A DNA stretch of 64,000 nucleotides, from assembly GCF_028475105.1 (NCBI RefSeq), contig NZ_CP116936.1, forward strand, positions 1,674,001 to 1,738,000, read 5' to 3'. Below, piece after piece: positions 56,708-64,000 of the stretch. The stretch comes from Micromonospora sp. LH3U1. GTDB lineage: Bacteria > Actinomycetota > Actinomycetes > Mycobacteriales > Micromonosporaceae. The position numbers and the translations under genes were made by a program. Position 1 is the first letter of the stretch, and each line of letters begins with the position of its first letter. The notes under the pieces were generated by a model, which was given only the letters and a program-made list of their open reading frames with translations, did no database searches and was not told the DNA's origin.

Positions 56708-57180
56708 AGCGCACCCTGGCTTTCGGCGAGCCCGGCGAGTTGTCCGGTGACCGAGCCCCAGCCGTCCGCGAAGCCGAGATTCTCGTGACGGACGCGAGCG
56801 GCGGGATCACCGTGGCGGACGATGATCCGGTAGTCCGTGCCGTCCGGATGATCTCTCATGGTGATCTCCGCGGTCATGGGGACCGGGGTAGGGTTCGCGG
56901 GCCGCCAGGCGCTGTCGATCACGTTCGTGAACACGATCCGCTCGAGATCGTCGACGACGAGGAAGCACGCATCGAGGTGCGGGACGAACTCCACCCCGTC
57001 GTCGCTCAGTCGAGTCACGAGCGCGCCACCGGGCCGGACGTCCAAGCGATCGACGCGGCACAGGGCCGGCGCCGGGATCCACCACTTCTCGAAGCGAGAC
57101 GGGTCGGTCCAGGCGCTCCACACGGCGGCGCGAGGGGCGCGGATGACCCGCGCCAAGGTCAGGTCCAGGTCGGGATTCAT
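56704..57180 (-). CDS. SRPBCC / AHSA1-domain protein
   Basis: A 158-residue AHSA1-like protein: LARVIRAPRAAVWSAWTDP, FEKWWIPAPALCRV, and EITMRDHPDGTDYRIIVRHG. Overlaps both neighbours by 4 nt. The same SRPBCC-after-ArsR order occurs at 12722-13602, but the two SRPBCC proteins are not close in sequence. Confidence 0.85.
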   Translation of the reverse strand: MNPDLDLTLARVIRAPRAAVWSAWTDPSRFEKWWIPAPALCRVDRLDVRPGGALVTRLSDDGVEFVPHLDACFLVVDDLERIVFTNVIDSAWRPANPTPVPMTAEITMRDHPDGTDYRIIVRHGDPAARVRHENLGFADGWGSVTGQLAGLAESQGAL

Positions 57181-57515
57181 TGCTGGTTCTCCTGCTGATC
57201 GGTGACGAGGCGTTCGAGGCGATCCGTGCGCTCTTCCCAGATCCGGCGCTGCTCCGCGAGCCAGTCGTCGATGACGGCGAGGCGCTCGCGGTTGAGCACG
57301 CAGGTGCGCACCCGGCCGGACTTGGTCGTGCGGATCAGTCCGTTCGACTCGAGCGTCTGCACGTGCTTCATGAACGAGGGAAGGGTCATCGGAAACTCGC
57401 GGGCGAGATCGCCAACGCTCGTCGGACCGTGGCCAAGGCGTCGGATGACCCAGCGGCGGGTCGGGTCAGCGAGGGCGACGAACACGCCGTCGAGCTGCGG
57501 CGAATACTGTGCCAT
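57177..57515 (-). CDS. ArsR family winged-helix repressor
   Basis: A 112-residue regulator: QLDGVFVALADPTRRWVIRR, recognition region PMTLPSFMKHVQTLESNGL. No metal-binding Cys pair is present. ATG 57515 is chosen over a GTG nine codons earlier because a perfect dyad and a promoter-like set (TTGCGC, 17 bp, AACACT) end 7 nt before it, which fits a leaderless start and would place the longer start inside the promoter. Confidence 0.85.
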   Translation of the reverse strand: MAQYSPQLDGVFVALADPTRRWVIRRLGHGPTSVGDLAREFPMTLPSFMKHVQTLESNGLIRTTKSGRVRTCVLNRERLAVIDDWLAEQRRIWEERTDRLERLVTDQQENQQ

Positions 57516-57518
57516 GCG

Positions 57519-57547
57519 GCTAAGTGTTGCGTGAGATGACACTTAGC
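57519..57547. promoter_or_regulatory. ArsR operator and promoter
   Basis: A perfect dyad GCTAAGTGT-N11-ACACTTAGC (57519-57527, 57539-57547) overlies the presumed promoter of the ArsR operon. It is a strong candidate for autoregulation. Confidence 0.65.
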
Positions 57548-57743
57548 GCAAGGGCAAAGTATTGGCGTCCCCCTGGAGTGCCCTGCCGTGACGGCGGCGG
57601 CCGGGGCCTGCCGCCGCCCCGAAAAGCCTGGGTCGGAACCCTGCTTGACCCGGTGTCCGGTCCATGATCGACAGGGGCGGCGGGGCGGGCCGCGGTGGTG
57701 TTAGATGAGCGGCCAGGGCAGCGGGTGAAAGGCGTGTGGGCAG

Positions 57744-58247
57744 ATGGGCACGACGGCGACAGAGCCGGTGCAGGCGTATCTCACCGCGACCGGTGAGCGG
57801 CTGCGGGCCGACGGCTGCGAGGTGACGATCGAGGACTGGGGCGGCGTGCCGGTGCTGGTCGGCTACCGGGGCGACTTCAAGCTGCGGTGGATGGCGACCA
57901 AGCTGCACCTGTTCACGATCGCCGCGCCCGCGGCGCTGGTCACGGCCGCCACCCTGGAGGCGTTCAGCACCTCGGCAATGGACTACGTACTGGCCCGCAA
58001 GGGGCAACTGCGCGGCTTCCAGAACGGGGTGGCGGTGATCCCCGCACTGGTCGGCACCCAGATCGAGCCGGCGGCCTCGGCCTGGGCGCAGGAGAAGCAG
58101 CGGGTGAAGTTCGCCGCGCTCGCCCGACCGGTGGCAGTGGACGCCGGCACCGGCGTGGCCGCCGCGTACCGCGGCAACCCGGCCCTCGGCATCATCTACG
58201 CCGCCCACCTGCGCAGCAAGCTGAACGCGTACTTCCCGGTCGCCTGA
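57744..58247 (+). CDS. Uncharacterised conserved-looking protein
   Basis: A 167-residue soluble protein I cannot name. The first third is alpha/beta (YLTATGERLRADGCEVTIED then VGYRGDFKLRWM), the middle has a mildly hydrophobic stretch (LFTIAAPAALVTAATLEAF) and the end reads GIIYAAHLRSKLNAYFPV. Codon use and GC match the neighbours, so it is likely real. The 228-base gap before it, back to the ArsR start, contains the operator and no other feature. Confidence 0.65.
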   Translation: MGTTATEPVQAYLTATGERLRADGCEVTIEDWGGVPVLVGYRGDFKLRWMATKLHLFTIAAPAALVTAATLEAFSTSAMDYVLARKGQLRGFQNGVAVIPALVGTQIEPAASAWAQEKQRVKFAALARPVAVDAGTGVAAAYRGNPALGIIYAAHLRSKLNAYFPVA

Positions 58248-58324
58248 CGCGAAGCGGTCCCTGACGCACGGCACGGGGCCCGGTCACCAACGGGTCAGGA
58301 GCGCTGCTCGACGTGACAAGCGAA

Positions 58325-58367
58325 CGCGGTGGCCGGTCCATCCACGAGGGACGGTCCGACCACCGCG
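58325..58367. terminator. Imperfect hairpin between convergent genes
   Basis: CGCGGTGG (58325-58332) pairs with CCACCGCG (58360-58367), extended inward with two mismatches to 58339/58353. Likely a shared terminator. Confidence 0.5.
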
Positions 58368-58387
58368 ACGGTGGCGCTGCGATCTTC

Positions 58388-60457
58388 TCAGGCGGGCAGG
58401 CTCGCCGCCCCACGCGGCAGGAACCGCTGGCCGGTGACCCGCTCGGAGGTGCCGGTCCGATCCAGGTACGGCGTGACGCCGCCCAGGTGGAACGGCCAAC
58501 CGGCGCCGAGGATCATGCACAGGTCGATGTCCTGCGCCTCGGCGACCACACCCTCGTCCAGCATCAGCCGGATCTCCTGCGCGAGCGCGTCGAGCGCGTT
58601 CTGCCGTACCTGCTCGGCGGTCAGCGGCTCGTCACCGACGACGAGCAGCTTGGCGACCTCGTCGTTGACCTGGTCGTCGACCACGATCGGCTGGCCCGAG
58701 TCGGCGATCCGCTTCAGGTTCTCGCTGACGCCGTACCGGTCCGGGTACGCCGCGTGCAGGGTGCCGCCCACGTGGTACGCCACGGCCGGACCGACCAGTT
58801 GGAGCAGGGCGAGCGGGCGCATCGGCAGGCCCAGCGGGTCCAGTGCGCTGTTCGCCACGTCCAGCGGGGTGCCCTGGTCGACGGCGGCGAAGACGGTGCC
58901 CAGGAAGCGGGTGAGCAGCCGGTTCACCACGAACGCCGGGGCGTCCTTGACCAGCACCGAGGACTTCTTGAGCTGCTTGCCGACCGCGAACGCGGTGGCC
59001 AGCGTGGCGTCGTCGGTGCGCTCGCCCCGGACGATCTCCAGCAGCGGCAGCACCGCCACCGGGTTGAAGAAGTGGAAGCCGACCACCCGCTCGGGGTGCT
59101 CCAGCTCGGCGGCCATCTCCGTGATCGACAGCGAACTGGTGTTGGTGGCGAGCACCGCCTCCGGGGAGACGATCTTCTCCAGCTCGGCCCAGACCTGCTT
59201 CTTGACGCCCAGGTCCTCGAAGACCGCCTCGATGACGAAGTCAGCGTCGGCGAAGGCGCTCTTGTCGACCGTGCCGCTGACCAGGCCGTACAGCTTGGCG
59301 GCGGTGCCCTTGTCCATCCGGCCCTTGGTGACGGCCTTCTCGATCTGGGTGTGCACGTAGCCGACACCCTTGTCCACCCGGGACTGGTCCAGGTCGGACA
59401 TGACGACCGGCACCTGGAGACGCCGGGCGAACAGCAGCGCCAGCTGGCTGGCCATCAGGCCGGCGCCGACGATGCCGACCTTGGTGATCGTGCGGGCCAG
59501 ACCCTTGTCCGGTGCGCCGGCCGGGCGCTTGGCCCGCCGCTGCACGAGGTCGAAGGCGTACAGGCCGCTGCGCAGCTCCTCGGAGAAGACCAGGTCCGCG
59601 AGGGCCTCGTCCTCGGCGGCGGTGCCGGCGGCGAAGTCGCCGTCCTTCGCCGTCTCCAGCAGATCGAGGGCCTTGTACGCGGACGGGACCGCGCCGTGCA
59701 GCCGCTGGTCGAGGGTCTGCCGGGCGAAGTAGAGCACGCCCGCCCACATGTCCTTGTCGACCTCGGGCCGGGTCACGGTGACCTGACCCCGGACCACGCC
59801 GGCGGCCCACTCCAGGGATCGCTCCAGGAAGTCGGCCGGCTCCAGCAGGACGTCCGCGATGCCCAGCTCGGCAGCCTGCTTCGGCTTGAGCATCTTGTTC
59901 TGCATGAGCGGGTTCTGGATGATCACCTGGGTCGCGGCGGGGATGCCGATCAGGTTCGGCAGCAGCTGGGTGCCGCCCCAGCCGGGCACCAGACCGAGGG
60001 AGACCTCGGGCAGGGCCAGAGCCGCCGCACCACCGGAGAGCGTCCGGTAGTGGCAGTGCAGCGCCAGCTCCAGGCCGCCGCCCATCGCCGCGCCGTTGAC
60101 GAACGCGAAGGTGGGGACGGTGCTGTCCTTGAGTCGGGCGAAGACCCGGTGGCCGAGCCGGCCGATCTCCAACGCCTGCGCGCGGTCGGCGAGCTGCGGC
60201 AGGCCGACGATGTCCGCGCCCACGCAGAAGATGTACGGCTTGCCGGTGACCGCGATGAACGCCGGGTCGGCGGCGAGCGCGGCGGTGATCGCCTCGTCCA
60301 GGCTGGTCAGACCGCCCGGGCCGAAGGTGTTCGGCTTGGTGTGGTCGAAGCCGTTGTCCAGCGTGATCAGGGCGGCGGGTCGGTCCAGCCCTGGCACGCT
60401 CACCTGGCGCAGCAGCGCCTTGGTGACGACCTCGTTCGGTGCGGCGAGTGCGCTCAC
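58388..60457 (-). CDS. fadB: Fatty-acid oxidation multifunctional protein (enoyl-CoA hydratase / 3-hydroxyacyl-CoA dehydrogenase)
   Basis: A 689-residue FadB-type protein. The N-terminal crotonase domain has the oxyanion-hole and acid residues in MGGGLELALH (Glu130) and PEVSLGLVPGWGG (Glu151). The dehydrogenase domain begins with the NAD motif VGIVGAGLMASQ near 327 and has HFFNPVAVLPLLE near 455, with a second HAD C-terminal domain to the end. With the thiolase just upstream it completes beta-oxidation. Start ATG overlaps the thiolase stop by 4 nt. Confidence 0.9.
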   Translation of the reverse strand: MSALAAPNEVVTKALLRQVSVPGLDRPAALITLDNGFDHTKPNTFGPGGLTSLDEAITAALAADPAFIAVTGKPYIFCVGADIVGLPQLADRAQALEIGRLGHRVFARLKDSTVPTFAFVNGAAMGGGLELALHCHYRTLSGGAAALALPEVSLGLVPGWGGTQLLPNLIGIPAATQVIIQNPLMQNKMLKPKQAAELGIADVLLEPADFLERSLEWAAGVVRGQVTVTRPEVDKDMWAGVLYFARQTLDQRLHGAVPSAYKALDLLETAKDGDFAAGTAAEDEALADLVFSEELRSGLYAFDLVQRRAKRPAGAPDKGLARTITKVGIVGAGLMASQLALLFARRLQVPVVMSDLDQSRVDKGVGYVHTQIEKAVTKGRMDKGTAAKLYGLVSGTVDKSAFADADFVIEAVFEDLGVKKQVWAELEKIVSPEAVLATNTSSLSITEMAAELEHPERVVGFHFFNPVAVLPLLEIVRGERTDDATLATAFAVGKQLKKSSVLVKDAPAFVVNRLLTRFLGTVFAAVDQGTPLDVANSALDPLGLPMRPLALLQLVGPAVAYHVGGTLHAAYPDRYGVSENLKRIADSGQPIVVDDQVNDEVAKLLVVGDEPLTAEQVRQNALDALAQEIRLMLDEGVVAEAQDIDLCMILGAGWPFHLGGVTPYLDRTGTSERVTGQRFLPRGAASLPA

Positions 60458-61647
60458 TTAGCTCCCTCCCAGTGGGGGTTCTCCCAGATGACCGTGCCGC
60501 CCATGCCGATGCCGATGCACATCGCGGTGACGCCGTAGCGGACCTCGGGGTGCTCGGCGAACTGGCGGGCCAGCTGGGTCATCAGCCGTACGCCGGAGGA
60601 GGCCAGCGGGTGACCGATGGCGATCGCCCCGCCCCACGGGTTGACCCGCGCGTCGTCGTCGGCGATGCCGAAGTGGTCGAGGAAGGCGAGCACCTGCACG
60701 GCGAACGCCTCGTTCAACTCGAACAGGCCGATATCGTCGATGCTGAGCCCGGCGAGACGCAGTGCCTTCTCCGTCGACGGGATCGGGCCGATGCCCATCA
60801 CCTCGGGCTCCACGCCCACGAACCCGAACGACACCAGCCGCATCGCCACGGGCAGGCCCAGCTCGCGCGCGGTGGCCTCGTCGGCGAGCAGGCTCGCGGT
60901 GGCGCCGTCGTTCAGGCCGGCCGCGTTGCCCGCGGTGACCTTGCCGTGCGGACGGAACGGGGTCTTCAGGGTGCCGAGCTTCTCCAACGACGTGTCCCGC
61001 GGAGCCTCGTCCACGGTGGCCAGGCCCCAGGCGCCCTCGGCGTCGCGGATGGACATCGGCACCAGGTCGTCCTGGAGCTTGCCGTTGGCGTACGCCTTGG
61101 CGGTCTTCTGCTGCGAGGCGAGCGCGAACGCGTCGGTGCGCGCCTTGGTGATGTGCGGGACCAGGTCGTGCAGGTTCTCCGCGGTGGAGCCCATGACCAG
61201 CGCGGACGGGTCGACCAGCTTCTCCGCGACGATGCGCGGGTTGGGGTCGACGCCCTCACCCATCGGGTGGCGGCCCATGTGCTCGACGCCGCCGGCGATG
61301 GCGATGTCGTAGGCGCCAATCGCGATGCCGCTGGCCACGGTGGTCACCGCGGTCATCGCGCCGGCGCACATCCGGTCGATGGCGAAGCCGGGCACGGTCT
61401 TGGGCAGACCGGCCAGCAGGGCGGCGGTACGGCCGATGGTGAGGCCCTGGTCGCCGATCTGGGTGGTGGCCGCGATGGCGACCTCCTCGACCCGCTCCGG
61501 GGGTAGCTGCGGGTTGCGACGCAGCAGCTCACGGATGCAGCGGATCACCAGGTCGTCGGCGCGGGTGTTGGCGTACATGCCACCCGCCTTGCCGAACGGG
61601 GTACGGACGCCGTCGACGAAGACGACATCTCGAACTTCACGGGGCAC
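60454..61647 (-). CDS. fadA: Acetyl-CoA C-acyltransferase (thiolase)
   Basis: A 397-residue degradative thiolase. Nucleophile Cys94 in DRMCAGAMTA, GGVEHMGRHPM near 149, LNEAFAVQ near 314, AIGHPLASSG near 348 and the second Cys in AMCIGIGMGG near 383. GTG 61647 follows AGGAGG by 5 bases. First gene of the fadA-fadB operon. A TAGCAT -10-like box lies about 93 bases upstream on the minus strand. Confidence 0.93.
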   Translation of the reverse strand: MPREVRDVVFVDGVRTPFGKAGGMYANTRADDLVIRCIRELLRRNPQLPPERVEEVAIAATTQIGDQGLTIGRTAALLAGLPKTVPGFAIDRMCAGAMTAVTTVASGIAIGAYDIAIAGGVEHMGRHPMGEGVDPNPRIVAEKLVDPSALVMGSTAENLHDLVPHITKARTDAFALASQQKTAKAYANGKLQDDLVPMSIRDAEGAWGLATVDEAPRDTSLEKLGTLKTPFRPHGKVTAGNAAGLNDGATASLLADEATARELGLPVAMRLVSFGFVGVEPEVMGIGPIPSTEKALRLAGLSIDDIGLFELNEAFAVQVLAFLDHFGIADDDARVNPWGGAIAIGHPLASSGVRLMTQLARQFAEHPEVRYGVTAMCIGIGMGGTVIWENPHWEGAK

Positions 61648-61839
61648 TTGAGCCTCCTATTCGACCGTGATTCGGCCTTCACGCCGGCAGGCGGCACTCG
61701 GATCGAATGAGGGTCGCCGACACGGGCACGTTCTCCCGAATGCTACTCGCCAGTAACCAACCCCGTCCGCACCCCCCGTTGTGGCCCACCCCACACCACC
61801 CCGCGCCGACCCCACTCCCACTCCACTGCCGCCCCCGCT

Positions 61840-61900
61840 GTTGATCATGAAGTTGTTGTCACGACACGCCGGTCCGGACGGCAATAACTTCATGATCAAC
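61840..61900. repeat. Intergenic inverted repeat R9 (GATCATGAAGTT subfamily)
   Basis: A 20-bp stem (61840-61859 with 61881-61900), core GTTGATCATGAAGTT, with a mismatch and a wobble. Its loop repeats CGACACGCCG of R4. It lies downstream of the ribonuclease D gene. The gap 61648-61931 has no gene. Confidence 0.85.
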
Positions 61901-61903
61901 CCG

Positions 61904-61930
61904 GTGGGTGGGTGGGTGGGTGGGTGGGTG
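61904..61930. repeat. GGTG tandem run at the 3' edge of rnd
   Basis: About six tandem GGTG units end one base before the ribonuclease D stop at 61932. Confidence 0.85.
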
Positions 61931-61931
61931 G

Positions 61932-63290
61932 TCAGGGGAGGGATGGGTCAGGGAGGGTGGGGGTGGGGGTGGGGGGTTCTGGGGACAGTGCGGGGGTCAG
62001 GTGTGGGACGAGGAGGCCGATCTGCCATTCGCGGGCGTTGAGGCCGCGCAGCGTCTCCGCGACCGTCTCCTCGGTGAGCTTCTCCGGCGGGGTCCAGGCC
62101 AGCCGGCGGACCGAATCCGGGGTGATCAGGTTTTCCGGCGGCAGGTTGTGCTCACCGGCGATGCGGACCACCACCTCCCGGCAGCGGGCCAGCCGACCGG
62201 CCGCCACCGGGTCGCGTTCGGCCCAGCGGTGCGGCGGGGGCGGCCCCTCCACAGCCGGCGTGACCGGCAGCGAGTCCTCCGGCAACTGCCGGGCGTCGTC
62301 GAGAGCGGCGAGCCAGGTGCGGGCCAACCGACGGACCGACCGACCGCCGAAACCGGGCAGGGTCAGCAGGGTCTTCTCGTCCTTCGGGTCCAACTCGGCC
62401 GCAGCGATGATCGCCGAGTCGGGCAACACCCGACCGGGCGCGGCGTCCCGCCGGGACGCGATCTGGTCCCGGGCGTACCACATTGAGCGGACTCGGGCCT
62501 GCGCCCGCGCTCCCCGCAGCCGGTGGATGCCGGAGGTGCGCCGCCAGGGCTCCGCGCGGACCCGGGGCGGGCGTGCCCCGGTGCGGACCAGCGCGGCGAA
62601 CTCCTCCGCGGCCCACTCCGACTTGCCCTGTCGGGCCAGCTCGGCGTCGAGTGCGTCGCGCAGGTCGGTGAGCAGCTCCACGTCGAGAGCGGCGTACGTC
62701 AGCCATGACTCGGGCAGCGGTCGGCTCGACCAGTCGGCCGCCGAGTGGTGCTTCTCCAGCGTGAACCCGAGCAACTGCTCGGTCAGCGCCGCCAGCCCGA
62801 CCCGCTCGAATCCCGCCAGCCGAGCGGCGAGTTCGGTGTCGAACAACCGGCGTGGGCGCAACCCCACCTCGGCCAGGCAGGGCAGATCCTGGCTGGCCGC
62901 GTGGAGCACCCACTCGGCCTCGCCGATCGCCGCGTCCAACGCGCTGAGGTCCGGCAGGGGCAGTGGGTCGATCAGCGCTGTACCCGCGCCGGCCCGGCGT
63001 AGCTGCACCAGGTACGCGCGTTGGCTGTAGCGGTATCCGGAGGCCCGCTCGGCGTCCAGGGCGACAGGGCCGGTGCCCGCGGCGAAGCGGGCCACGACCT
63101 CGGCAAGCTCGGCTGGCGCGGCCACCGGATCAGGGGTGCCGTCACGCGGGGCGATCAGCGGAACGGGCCCACCGTTGGCCGGGTCGGCCCCCTCCCCCGC
63201 CGGCTGCGGCTGGGCCGACTGCGGGTGCTGGGGTGCGTTTCCCGGAAGTTCCTCGGCGGGCCGACGGCGCAGGGGTGGTTCGTCGGTCAC
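61932..63290 (-). CDS. rnd: Ribonuclease D-type 3'-5' exonuclease with HRDC domain
   Basis: A 452-residue DEDDy exonuclease. After a 55-residue low-complexity N-terminus come ExoI ALDAERASG (Asp79, Glu81), ExoII HAASQDLPCL (Asp135), and ExoIII with Tyr199 and Asp203 (TYAALDVELL). A HRDC-like domain follows (about 225-330). The C-terminus runs into PTPTPTLPDPSLP, encoded by a low-complexity tract beside the tandem GGTG run. It should trim RNA 3' ends. In Mycobacterium the homolog adjoins dxs; here 20 kb separates them. Confidence 0.9.
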   Translation of the reverse strand: MTDEPPLRRRPAEELPGNAPQHPQSAQPQPAGEGADPANGGPVPLIAPRDGTPDPVAAPAELAEVVARFAAGTGPVALDAERASGYRYSQRAYLVQLRRAGAGTALIDPLPLPDLSALDAAIGEAEWVLHAASQDLPCLAEVGLRPRRLFDTELAARLAGFERVGLAALTEQLLGFTLEKHHSAADWSSRPLPESWLTYAALDVELLTDLRDALDAELARQGKSEWAAEEFAALVRTGARPPRVRAEPWRRTSGIHRLRGARAQARVRSMWYARDQIASRRDAAPGRVLPDSAIIAAAELDPKDEKTLLTLPGFGGRSVRRLARTWLAALDDARQLPEDSLPVTPAVEGPPPPHRWAERDPVAAGRLARCREVVVRIAGEHNLPPENLITPDSVRRLAWTPPEKLTEETVAETLRGLNAREWQIGLLVPHLTPALSPEPPTPTPTLPDPSLP

Positions 63291-63433
63291 CTGACAACCC
63301 TAGTGCGCGCGGTGATCCGGCGGGTGCAGCCGGTCCGGCGTGTGTCGGTCAAGTGTCCGCAAGGTGTCCTTCGGGAATGCCGAACAAAGCCCGAAAGTGC
63401 GAGTTCGGCCGGTCTGCCAAACCGCTCACTCCG

Positions 63434-63508
63434 GTCGATCATGGAGTTGTGGTGCCCCGCAAATGCCGCGCCGAGGAATATCTCGCCCACCACCACTCCA
63501 TGATCGAC
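63434..63508. repeat. Intergenic inverted repeat R10 (GATCATGGAGTT subfamily)
   Basis: 21-nt arms (63434-63454 with 63488-63508) pair with one mismatch; core GTCGATCATGGAGTTGTGGTG, the same arm as R2. It lies between rnd and the DUF3000 gene. Confidence 0.8.
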
Positions 63509-63527
63509 GCCAACAGAGGGGTGGGGC

Positions 63528-63545
63528 GGGGGGGGGGGGGGGGGG
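63528..63545. repeat. Run of 18 G residues
   Basis: An uninterrupted homopolymer that touches the DUF3000 stop codon at 63546. The true length is uncertain in any assembly. Confidence 0.9.
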
Positions 63546-64000
63546 TCAGGCTGCGCCTGCGGGGCGGCGGTCGGACAGGGCCGTGACCCCGGGTGGCGGC
63601 AGGCCGGCCGTGGAGGCGAGCAGTGTGCACCAGCCGAGCAGGTGTGGGGTCAGGTCATCGTCGACCGGCGTCCACGAGGCGCGGATCTCGATGTCGCCGA
63701 CGGTCGGTGGGCCGGCAAGGTCGCCGAACCGGGTCGACATGGTCTGCGTCACCGTCCCGCCAATCGCCCGGTGGCCGGCGTCCTGGGCGTCCAACGCGTC
63801 GGTCAGCCACGTCCAGCCCACACCGGGCAGCAACGGGTCGGCGGCCAGGTCGACCTCCAACTCGGCGGTCACGTAGGTGACCAACCGCAGGGTGCCCTGC
63901 CACGCCTCGTGGCCGACCGGGTTGTGCAGCAGGATCAGCCGCCCGCTCGCCACCTCGTCGCCGTCGCGCAGCACGGTCGCGGAGAGCGCGAACGCGTATG
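63546..64000 (-). CDS. DUF3000 domain protein, N-terminus outside the window
   Basis: About 151 residues of a DUF3000 protein. The open frame continues to the right edge (YAFALSATVLRDGDEVASGR), so the start is not seen. Family blocks include LILLHNPVGHEAWQGTLRLV, GVGWTWLTDAL and the helix RAIGGTVTQTMS. Function unknown. The stop is followed at once by a run of 18 G and then by R10. Confidence 0.85.
   Translation of the reverse strand, partial: YAFALSATVLRDGDEVASGRLILLHNPVGHEAWQGTLRLVTYVTAELEVDLAADPLLPGVGWTWLTDALDAQDAGHRAIGGTVTQTMSTRFGDLAGPPTVGDIEIRASWTPVDDDLTPHLLGWCTLLASTAGLPPPGVTALSDRRPAGAA

Overview
The window is high-GC DNA, densely coding on both strands, with many GTG starts, frequent 4-nt ATGA/GTGA overlaps and several promoters whose -10 box sits 5-8 nt before the start codon (leaderless transcription). 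Gene content points to an actinobacterium, most likely Micromonosporaceae (Micromonospora or a close relative): B12-dependent ribonucleotide reductase, IdeR, SigA and SigB, Spo0M, and small actinobacterial families (DUF3039, DUF3093, DUF3099, DUF3159, DUF3710, DUF4193, DUF3000). No rRNA, tRNA, CRISPR array, phage or insertion sequence was recognised.

Layout. 1-6.7 kb: 3' end of nrdJ, a truncated monooxygenase, a DUF2332 gene, an MFS/MerR pair, asparaginase and a lipoprotein. 6.8-15.8 kb: ideR, a sulfurtransferase, an AcuC-type deacylase directly followed by a GNAT/acyl-CoA-synthetase fusion, an ArsR-SRPBCC-VOC module, sigB and spo0M. 15.9-24.5 kb: dtd, a methyltransferase, a HhH-GPD protein, a BrnT/BrnA-like toxin-antitoxin pair, psuG-psuK, a TRIC channel and an SF2 helicase. 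24.5-25.3 kb: a non-coding island of hairpins and tandem repeats. 25.3-42 kb: a conserved core that resembles the Mycobacterium sigA-to-dxs segment (sigA, suhB, cei-like, DUF4193, DUF3093, dut, DUF3710, OB-fold, DUF3159, two TrkA proteins, a KimA/APC-like transporter, a TrmA-like methyltransferase) plus anmK and dxs. 42-58 kb: an accessory block with a lipoprotein, three paralogous multi-spanning membrane proteins, two paralogous beta-propeller proteins, a C39-type peptidase, a two-component system, paired VOC proteins and a second ArsR-SRPBCC module. 58-64 kb: fadB-fadA, ribonuclease D and the 3' part of a DUF3000 gene.

The most unusual signal is a dispersed family of intergenic inverted repeats. 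There are at least ten copies, about 60-85 bp each, and nearly all carry GATC in the stem. They fall into two sequence subfamilies plus singletons, lie only outside genes, always at gene 3' ends, and mostly between convergent genes. Within two of the matched pairs some loop-side sequence is also conserved, which suggests copying rather than independent terminators. A second point of caution is that four otherwise intact conserved genes each break at a single missing base in or beside a G/C run, which looks more like sequence error than decay.
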